From assembly GCA_947458305.1 (NCBI GenBank), contig CANGZO010000146.1, positions 1 to 6,133 of the forward strand: a DNA stretch of 6,133 bases, given 5' to 3'. Below are positions 1-4,961 of the stretch, piece by piece. The notes beneath the pieces are model-generated. The model ran no database searches. It saw only the letters and a program-made list of their open reading frames with translations, and had not been told where the DNA came from. Position 1 is the first letter of the stretch. Each line of letters opens with the position of its first letter. The position numbers and the translations under genes are program-made. Origin of the DNA: Comamonadaceae bacterium (lineage in GTDB: Bacteria; Pseudomonadota; Gammaproteobacteria; Burkholderiales; Burkholderiaceae_C).

Positions 1-76
1 ACGTCAACGTTAATCGTTTTTGAGCACGGCGTCAGCATCGATGCCATAGGTTTTGATCTTCAATGGAGTTGATTTC
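1..76. other. Upstream region of etfB
   Basis: This short stretch is visibly richer in A and T than the genes that follow, as expected for an intergenic or promoter region. It contains the etfB ribosome binding site at its end. The + frame starting at base 1 is open to a TGA at 70-72, so the tail of an upstream + strand gene cannot be excluded; the other two + frames stop at 11-13 and 21-23. TTGAGC at 20-25 could be a -35-like hexamer, but no convincing -10 box lies 16-18 bases further on, so I do not call a promoter. Confidence 0.4.
65..68 (+). promoter_or_regulatory. Ribosome binding site of etfB
   Basis: GGAG lies 8 bases before the ATG at 77. It decides the start: the in-frame ATG at 53 would add eight residues (MIFNGVDF) that are foreign to the family, while the ATG at 77 gives the canonical MKILVPVKRVVD N-terminus. 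Confidence 0.75.
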
Positions 77-832
77 ATGAAAATTCTGGTTCCAGTCAAG
101 CGGGTGGTGGACTACAACGTCAAGGTCCGTGTCAAGTCCGATGGTTCGGGTGTGGACATCGCCAACGTCAAGATGAGCATGAACCCCTTTGACGAGATCG
201 CCGTCGAAGAAGCCGTGCGTCTGAAAGAAAAAGGCCTGGCCACCGAAGTCATTGCGGTGTCTTGCGGCGTGGCCCAGTGCCAGGAAACCTTGCGCACCGC
301 CATGGCCATTGGTGCTGACCGCGGCATTTTGGTCGAGACGCCCGCCGATTTGGACCTGCAGCCCTTGGCCGTGGCCAAGTTGCTCAAGGCTCTGGTCGAC
401 AAAGAGCAACCCGGCCTCGTCATTTTGGGCAAGCAAGCCATTGACGACGACTGCAACCAAACTGGCCAGATGCTGGCCGCTTTGGCCGATCTGCCCCAAG
501 CCACTTTCGCCTCCAAGGTCGAGATTGTGGACGGCAAAGCGCAAGTGACCCGCGAGATCGACGGCGGCCTGGAAGTGCTCAGCATCAGCCTGCCTGCGGT
601 GGTCACCACCGACTTGCGCCTGAACGAGCCGCGTTATGTCACGCTGCCCAACATCATGAAGGCCAAGAAAAAGCAGCTCGATACCTTCAAGCCTGAAGAC
701 TTGGGCGTTGATGTGGCTCCCCGCATCAAGACCCTGAAGGTGGCTGAACCCGCCAAGCGCAGCGCCGGCATCAAGGTGCCCGATGTCGCCACCTTGGTTG
801 ATAAATTGAAAAACGTTGCAAAGGTAATCTGA
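77..832 (+). CDS. etfB: Electron transfer flavoprotein beta subunit
   Basis: This 251-residue protein is the small subunit of the soluble, cytoplasmic ETF heterodimer. ETF takes electrons from acyl-CoA dehydrogenases and delivers them to ETF:quinone oxidoreductase. The family is recognisable throughout: N-terminal MKILVPVKRVVD, then NPFDEIAVEEAVRLKE (residues 36-51), and GKQAIDDDCNQTGQM (118-132), which lines the AMP site in characterised ETFs. The ETF-beta signature runs from V157 to T177 (VTREIDGG... SLPAVVTT). TLPNIMKAKKK (189-199) corresponds to the recognition loop that docks on the dehydrogenase; L190 matches the anchoring leucine known from human ETF. Length is normal. The stop codon is two bases before the etfA start, so the two are one operon and probably translationally linked. 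No anomaly was seen. Confidence 0.97.
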   Translation: MKILVPVKRVVDYNVKVRVKSDGSGVDIANVKMSMNPFDEIAVEEAVRLKEKGLATEVIAVSCGVAQCQETLRTAMAIGADRGILVETPADLDLQPLAVAKLLKALVDKEQPGLVILGKQAIDDDCNQTGQMLAALADLPQATFASKVEIVDGKAQVTREIDGGLEVLSISLPAVVTTDLRLNEPRYVTLPNIMKAKKKQLDTFKPEDLGVDVAPRIKTLKVAEPAKRSAGIKVPDVATLVDKLKNVAKVI

Positions 833-834
833 TC

Positions 835-1767
835 ATGACTGCTCTCGTTATTGCCGAACACGACAACGCCTCCATCAAAGGCGCCACCCTGAACACCGTC
901 ACGGCCGCTGCCGCTTGTGGTGGTGATGTGCATTTGCTGGTGGCAGGCCACAATGCCGCTGCTGCCGCAGCCGCTGCAGCGCAAATCGCAGGTGTGTCCA
1001 AAGTGATCCACGCCGACAGCGACGCGCTGGCCCACGGCTTGGCCGAAAACGTCGCAGCCCAAGTGCTGGCGATTGCTGCCAACTACAGCCACATCCTGTT
1101 CCCCGCAACAGCTGCAGGCAAAAACGTGGCCCCTCGCGTGGCCGCCAAATTGGACGTGGGCCAAATCAGCGATGTGACGCAAGTCATCTCGGCCGACACC
1201 TTCGAGCGCCCCATTTACGCCGGCAACGCCATGGCCACCGTGCAAAGTACCGATGGCACCAAAGTCATCACCGTGCGCACCACCGGCTTTGACGCGGCAG
1301 CCGCCACCGGTGGCAGCGCAGCGGTGGAAAGCGCAGCCGCTCAAGCCGACAGTGGCAAGAGCAGCTTCACGCGCAGCGAAATCGCCAAGAACGACCGCCC
1401 TGAGCTGACCGCTGCCAAGATCATCGTGTCTGGCGGCCGCGCTTTGGGCAGCTCAGAAAAGTTCAACGAAGTCATGACGCCCTTGGCCGACAAGCTGGGC
1501 GCTGCCATCGGCGCCAGTCGCGCCGCGGTGGACGCTGGTTACGCGGCCAACGACCTGCAAGTGGGCCAAACCGGTAAGATCGTCGCGCCTCAGTTGTATG
1601 TCGCTTGCGGCATCTCCGGTGCGATCCAGCACTTGGCGGGCATGAAGGATTCCAAGGTGATCGTGGCGATCAACAAGGACCCTGAAGCACCGATCTTCAG
1701 CGTGGCCGACTTTGGCCTTGAAGCCGATTTGTTCGCGGCTGTGCCTGAGTTGACACAGGCACTTTGA
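835..1767 (+). CDS. etfA: Electron transfer flavoprotein alpha subunit
   Basis: This 310-residue protein is the FAD-carrying large subunit of ETF and partner of the preceding gene. The N-terminal half (about 1-180) is the variable domain. The C-terminal half holds the conserved FAD-binding domain: IVSGGRALGSSEKF (from I197), GQTGKIVAPQLYVACGISGAIQH (244-266) and INKDPEAPIFSVADFG (from I279). The stretch from L254 to N280 fits the ETF-alpha signature (LY.A.GISGAIQH..G...VIVAIN). Length is typical. AAAGG at 820-824, inside the end of etfB, is the likely ribosome binding site, 10 bases before the ATG. One local feature is a run of nine alanines (residues 41-49) in the N-terminal domain, where homologues are also alanine-rich; its codons are mixed, so it does not look like recent slippage. 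A terminator follows 9 bases after the stop. Confidence 0.97.
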   Translation: MTALVIAEHDNASIKGATLNTVTAAAACGGDVHLLVAGHNAAAAAAAAAQIAGVSKVIHADSDALAHGLAENVAAQVLAIAANYSHILFPATAAGKNVAPRVAAKLDVGQISDVTQVISADTFERPIYAGNAMATVQSTDGTKVITVRTTGFDAAAATGGSAAVESAAAQADSGKSSFTRSEIAKNDRPELTAAKIIVSGGRALGSSEKFNEVMTPLADKLGAAIGASRAAVDAGYAANDLQVGQTGKIVAPQLYVACGISGAIQHLAGMKDSKVIVAINKDPEAPIFSVADFGLEADLFAAVPELTQAL

Positions 1768-1776
1768 TCTTTTGAT

Positions 1777-1820
1777 GGGCCCTGGAGCGTTTTCATGCTG
1801 AAACAGGGTCCACGTTTTTT
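1777..1820 (+). terminator. Rho-independent terminator of etfBA
   Basis: GGGCCCTG (1777-1784) pairs with CAGGGTCC (1804-1811) over 8 bp with one G-T wobble. A second short stem, TTTC (1791-1794) with GAAA (1800-1803), closes a five-base loop. T6 follows at 1815-1820, three bases after the stem. The hairpin starts 9 bases after the etfA stop codon. The stem and T-tract are seen directly; function as the etfBA terminator is inferred from position. It should largely separate etfBA from the downstream acyl-CoA dehydrogenase unit. Confidence 0.7.
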
Positions 1821-1822
1821 CC

Positions 1823-1906
1823 GTGCGCCGGGTTCGGTGGCCGGGGCTGGCTCAGAGGCGCTTCGCTTTGCCACATCGCCAGCCCCGGCCACCGAACCCG
1901 GCGCAC
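1823..1906. repeat. 84-bp hairpin element 1 (perfect 29-bp inverted arms, 26-nt loop)
   Basis: The left arm 1823-1851 (GTGCGCCGGGTTCGG...) is the perfect reverse complement of the right arm 1878-1906, 29 of 29 bases. The 26-nt loop is 1852-1877. The loop, read on the - strand, is identical to the loop of element 2. The element begins two bases after the T-tract of the etfBA terminator. It has no T-tract of its own on either strand, so it does not look like a second terminator. No target-site duplication is evident in the flanks. It could be a palindromic repeat of a dispersed family, a protein-binding DNA hairpin or an RNA processing or stability structure. Confidence 0.9.
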
Positions 1907-2010
1907 TGCGTTTCAAGCCCTTTGCGCTCACTGCGAAAAGTCAAACCCATGGGTGCCCTGTTGGGATGTCGCCCATTGAAACGATTCCCGTTCAAATCAC
2001 CCTGAACGCA

Positions 2011-2094
2011 GCCGCTCAGGCAGAGGCCTGCGGCGGGGCGATGTGGCAAAGCGAAGCGCCTCTGAGCCCCGCCGCAGGCCCCTGCCTGAGTGGC
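2011..2094. repeat. 84-bp hairpin element 2 (near-perfect 29-bp inverted arms, same loop inverted)
   Basis: The left arm 2011-2039 pairs with the right arm 2066-2094 at 27 of 29 Watson-Crick positions, plus one G-T wobble and one A-C mismatch. The 26-nt loop is 2040-2065 and contains TGGCAAAGCGAAGCGCC. It is the exact reverse complement of the top-strand loop of element 1, while the arms do not resemble those of element 1. Each arm is also internally palindromic: CAGGC/GCCTG at 2017-2021 with 2026-2030, and at 2075-2079 with 2084-2088. No T-tract follows. It ends 72 bases before the next gene, so it lies in or near the 5' leader of that gene. Confidence 0.88.
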
Positions 2095-2166
2095 GAATGG
2101 AGCCCCGCGCCAGGTGTCTTCCCGAATGCCAGATTCAATCTTTCTTTCAACGAACAGAGATAAACC

Positions 2167-3957
2167 ATGAGCTACATCGCCCCCCTCAAGGACATGCTTT
2201 TCAACATCGAGCACCTGGCCCGCATCGACCAGATCGCGCAGATCCCCGGCTTTGAAGACGCTGGTTTGGAAACCGCCCAAGCGGTACTCGAGGAGTGCGC
2301 CAAGCTCAACCAGGACGTGATCTCTCCGCTGAACTGGGAAGGCGACAAGAACCCATCCTTCCACAACGGCAGCGGCGTGACCACCACGCCCGGCTTCAAA
2401 GAGGCCTACCAACAGTACGCCGAAGGCGGCTGGCAAGGCCTGCAGCACCCGGCCGACTTTGGTGGCCAAGGCCTGCCCAAAACCATTGGCGCAGCTTGCG
2501 GCGAAATGCTCAACTCGGCCAACATGGCTTTTGCGCTGTGCCCCTTGCTCACCGACGGCGCGATTGAAGCATTGCTCACCGCAGGTTCCGATGAACTCAA
2601 AGCCACCTACCTGGAAAAGCTGATCTCTGGCCAGTGGACCGGCACCATGAACCTGACCGAGCCGCAAGCCGGCTCTGACTTGGCCGCTGTGCGCACCCGC
2701 GCTGAGCCCCAGCCCGATGGCACCTACAAAATCTTCGGCACCAAGATCTACATCACCTATGGTGAGCACGACATGGCCGAAAACATCGTGCACCTGGTGT
2801 TGGCCCGCGTGGTGGGCGCACCAGAAGGTGTCAAAGGCATCAGCCTCTTTGTGGTGCCCAAGTTTCTCGTCAAAGCCGATGGTGCCCTGGGTGACCGCAA
2901 CGATGTGCACTGCGTGAGCATCGAGCACAAGATGGGCATCAAGGCCAGCCCCACAGCGGTGCTGCAGTTTGGCGACAACGGTGGCGGGGTGGGTTATTTG
3001 GTGGGCCAGGAAAACCGTGGCCTCGAATACATGTTCATCATGATGAACGCGGCCCGCTATGCGGTTGGTGTGCAGGGCATCGCGATTGCCGAGCGCTCTT
3101 ACCAGCGTGCCGTGCAATACGCCCGCGACCGCGTGCAAAGCCGCCCGGTCGATGGCAGCTTGCCCGCTGCTGGTCCCATCATTCACCACCCCGATGTGCG
3201 CCGCATGCTGATGACCATGCGCGCCTACACCGAAGGTTGCCGTGCCATGGCCGCCACCGCCGCTGCGGCCTACGATGCTTCGCACCACCACCCCGATGCG
3301 GAGGTGCGCAAGCAAAATGCCGCGTTTTATGAATTCATGGTGCCGCTGGTCAAGGGCTACAGCACCGAGATGAGCCTGGAAGTCACCAGCTTGGGCGTGC
3401 AGGTGCACGGCGGCATGGGCTTCATCGAAGAAACGGGTGCGGCGCAGTACTACCGCGACGCCAAAATTTTGACGATTTACGAAGGCACGACCGCCATCCA
3501 GGCCAACGACCTCGTGGGCCGCAAAACCGCCCGTGACGGTGGCCAGACTGCCAAGGCTCTGGCCGCGCAAGTGGCGCAGACCGAAAGCGAATTGGCCGCT
3601 TCTGGCAACGCCGACGCGCAGGCCGTGGCCCGTCGCCTCAAAGCCGCCCGCGAAGCTTTTGTGGACGTGGTCGAGTTTGTGGCGGGCAACACCAAGGCCC
3701 ACCCCAACGATGTGTTCGCTGGCAGCGTGCCTTACCTCATGCTGGCAGGCAATTTGATGGCCGGTTGGCAAATGGGCCGCGCCTTGCTGGTGGCCATCAC
3801 GCCCGAAGCGCAAGCGCAAGACGCCGCCTTCATGGCCGCCAAAGTCACCACTGCGCGGTTCTACGCCGACCACATCCTGTCCAAGGCCCCCGGCATCCGC
3901 GACAGCATTGTCGAAGGCGCTGGCAGCGTGACGGCGATGGCGCTGGACGCTTTCTGA
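2167..3957 (+). CDS. Acyl-CoA dehydrogenase, long DmdC-type with extra C-terminal domain
   Basis: This 596-residue FAD flavoenzyme should introduce the alpha-beta double bond in an acyl-CoA and reduce ETF, whose genes lie just upstream. It opens with MSYIAPLKDMLFNIEHL, typical of the short N-terminal extension of this subgroup. Then come the acyl-CoA dehydrogenase N-terminal and middle domains, with signature LTEPQAGSD (163-171), and the C-terminal helical domain. The latter carries VQVHGGMGF and YYRDAKILTIYEGTTAIQ; E439 in IYEGT corresponds to the catalytic base of medium-chain acyl-CoA dehydrogenase. About 130 further residues (from about 465) match the extra C-terminal domain of the roughly 600-residue subgroup that includes DmdC (3-methylmercaptopropionyl-CoA dehydrogenase). 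Burkholderiales carry several paralogues, so the substrate cannot be read from sequence. The ribosome binding site is weak (AGAGA, 2156-2160). Confidence 0.93.
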   Translation: MSYIAPLKDMLFNIEHLARIDQIAQIPGFEDAGLETAQAVLEECAKLNQDVISPLNWEGDKNPSFHNGSGVTTTPGFKEAYQQYAEGGWQGLQHPADFGGQGLPKTIGAACGEMLNSANMAFALCPLLTDGAIEALLTAGSDELKATYLEKLISGQWTGTMNLTEPQAGSDLAAVRTRAEPQPDGTYKIFGTKIYITYGEHDMAENIVHLVLARVVGAPEGVKGISLFVVPKFLVKADGALGDRNDVHCVSIEHKMGIKASPTAVLQFGDNGGGVGYLVGQENRGLEYMFIMMNAARYAVGVQGIAIAERSYQRAVQYARDRVQSRPVDGSLPAAGPIIHHPDVRRMLMTMRAYTEGCRAMAATAAAAYDASHHHPDAEVRKQNAAFYEFMVPLVKGYSTEMSLEVTSLGVQVHGGMGFIEETGAAQYYRDAKILTIYEGTTAIQANDLVGRKTARDGGQTAKALAAQVAQTESELAASGNADAQAVARRLKAAREAFVDVVEFVAGNTKAHPNDVFAGSVPYLMLAGNLMAGWQMGRALLVAITPEAQAQDAAFMAAKVTTARFYADHILSKAPGIRDSIVEGAGSVTAMALDAF

Positions 3958-3979
3958 AATTGATTCCAACAATAATTTT

Positions 3980-3985
3980 GAGGAG
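3980..3985 (+). promoter_or_regulatory. Strong ribosome binding site of the NMO-family gene
   Basis: GAGGAG lies five bases before the ATG at 3991, in an otherwise AT-rich 33-base gap with no terminator. It fixes the start and suggests efficient translation from a transcript shared with the acyl-CoA dehydrogenase gene. Confidence 0.8.
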
Positions 3986-3990
3986 ACCCC

Positions 3991-4944
3991 ATGTCTAAAT
4001 TGCCCCCCGTTTTGGCCAACCTGCCTTTCCCCGCCATCGCTTCGCCTCTGTTCATCATCAGCAACCCCAAGCTGGTGATTGAGCAGTGCAAAGCCGGCAT
4101 TGTGGGCTCCATGCCCGCTTTGAATGCCCGACCTGCCGAGCAGCTCGAAGAGTGGTTGATCGAGATCACCGAAACCTTGGCTGCTTACAACAAGGCCAAT
4201 CCGGACAAGCCGGCTGCGCCCTTTGCCATCAACCAGATCGTGCACAAAAGCAACGACCGTCTGGAGCACGACATGGCCCTGTGCGTCAAATACAAGGTGC
4301 CGATCATCATCACCTCGCTGGGCGCTCGTGAAGAGATCAACGCCGCCGCCCACAGCTACGGCGGTGTGGTGCTGCACGACATCATCAACAACAAGCATGC
4401 GCACAAGGCGATTGAAAAGGGCGCAGACGGCCTGATCGCCGTGGCTGCAGGCGCGGGTGGCCACGCTGGCGTGAAAAGCCCGTTTGCCTTGATCCAGGAA
4501 ATCCGCCAATGGTTCGATGGCCCGGTGGCTTTGTCGGGCTCAATCGCCACGGGCGACGCGATTTTGGCGGCGCAGGCCATGGGTGCAGACTTTGCTTACA
4601 TCGGCTCGGCCTTCATTGCCACGCACGAAGCGCGTGCGGCCGACGCGTACAAGCAAGCCATCGTGGACAGCAACTCCGACGACATTGTTTACAGCAACCT
4701 GTTCACGGGCGTGCACGGCAACTACCTGGCCCCGTCCATCCGCGCGGCAGGCCTGGACCCTGAGAACCTGCCCGAGTCCGACCCGAGCAAGATGAACTTT
4801 GGTGGTGACGCCAAAAAGGCTTGGAAAGACATCTGGGGCTGCGGCCAAGGCATTGGCGCGATCCAGTCGGTGCAAAGCACGGCCGATCTGGTGGCTCAGT
4901 TCAAGGCGCAGTACCAAGCTGCTCGCCAGCGTTTGGCCATGTGA
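3991..4944 (+). CDS. NPD/nitronate monooxygenase-family FMN-dependent oxidoreductase
   Basis: This 317-residue cytoplasmic protein has the TIM-barrel pattern of the 2-nitropropane dioxygenase/nitronate monooxygenase family, which also includes NADH:quinone reductases and FabK-type enoyl-ACP reductases. Visible landmarks are PLFIISNPKLVIEQCKAGIVGSMPA (19-43, first strand and glycine loop), AINQIVHKSNDRL (79-91), and AVAAGAGGHAG (150-160) with H158 at the position of the active-site histidine. ALSGSIATGDAILAAQAMGADFAYIGSAF carries the FMN phosphate-binding loops. The classical motif (QG.EAGGH.G) is only partly kept: the glutamate position is G154 and the QG pair is V151-A152. The reaction on nitronates is therefore uncertain. 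Its position right after an acyl-CoA dehydrogenase, probably in one transcript, suggests a role linked to acyl-CoA or flavin-electron metabolism, which is inference. Confidence 0.88.
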   Translation: MSKLPPVLANLPFPAIASPLFIISNPKLVIEQCKAGIVGSMPALNARPAEQLEEWLIEITETLAAYNKANPDKPAAPFAINQIVHKSNDRLEHDMALCVKYKVPIIITSLGAREEINAAAHSYGGVVLHDIINNKHAHKAIEKGADGLIAVAAGAGGHAGVKSPFALIQEIRQWFDGPVALSGSIATGDAILAAQAMGADFAYIGSAFIATHEARAADAYKQAIVDSNSDDIVYSNLFTGVHGNYLAPSIRAAGLDPENLPESDPSKMNFGGDAKKAWKDIWGCGQGIGAIQSVQSTADLVAQFKAQYQAARQRLAM

Positions 4945-4961
4945 CCCAGCCGGGTTTTGCC

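Larger units (their letters stand above)
1768..2166. other. Non-coding intergenic region with terminator and two large hairpin elements
   Basis: These 399 bases between etfA and the acyl-CoA dehydrogenase gene hold no credible protein gene. In order they contain the etfBA terminator, hairpin element 1 (1823-1906), a 104-base spacer (1907-2010), hairpin element 2 (2011-2094) and a 72-base leader to the next ATG. The promoter of the dehydrogenase gene should lie here, but I found no convincing -35/-10 pair. A 122-codon open frame across the region (1795-2163) reads straight through both hairpins and has no family resemblance, so I leave it out. Confidence 0.8.

Noticed and set aside
10..78. 22-codon - strand open frame overlapping the etfB start (ends IDADAVLKND)
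   Set aside because: The codon pattern looks coding-like, but the frame is closed by a stop at 112-114, so it cannot be the tail of a larger gene. It also has no ribosome binding site and lies opposite the etfB initiation region.
955..981. Nine-alanine run in etfA as a slippage or contingency locus
   Set aside because: The codons are a mixture of GCC, GCT, GCA and GCG with no perfect DNA repeat, and this region is alanine-rich in ordinary EtfA proteins.
1823..1906. Second rho-independent terminator
   Set aside because: Neither strand has a T-run after the hairpin. The T6 tract on the + strand lies before it and belongs to the terminator at 1777-1820.
1823..2094. Integron attC sites
   Set aside because: No GTTRRRY/RYYYAAC core sites flank the palindromes. 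The conserved part is the loop rather than the ends, and no gene-cassette layout or integrase is present.
1823..2094. Classical REP/BIME units or a MITE
   Set aside because: No GTAG-type foot is next to a short palindrome, as in REP. There are no shared terminal sequences between the two elements and no obvious target-site duplications. A new type of dispersed element remains possible and is reported as a finding.
1795..2163. 122-codon + strand open frame across the etfA-dehydrogenase gap
   Set aside because: It starts inside the terminator loop and reads through both palindromes. It has no ribosome binding site and no recognisable domain. Peptides such as SEALRFATSP and DVAKRSASEP simply come from the repeat loop read on the two strands; they could turn up in over-predicted proteins elsewhere and help find other copies.
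1852..4509. 885-codon open frame on the - strand opposite the acyl-CoA dehydrogenase and NMO genes
   Set aside because: It runs through two well-recognised + strand genes and through both hairpins. Its translation is rich in His, Gly and Val with no family motif. Long antisense frames are common opposite GC-rich genes.
4821..4961. N-terminal extension of the acyltransferase frame
   Set aside because: The 47 extra residues overlap the end of the NMO gene in another frame, are rich in Arg and Gly and show no signal or family motif. The ATG at 4962 is a better start.
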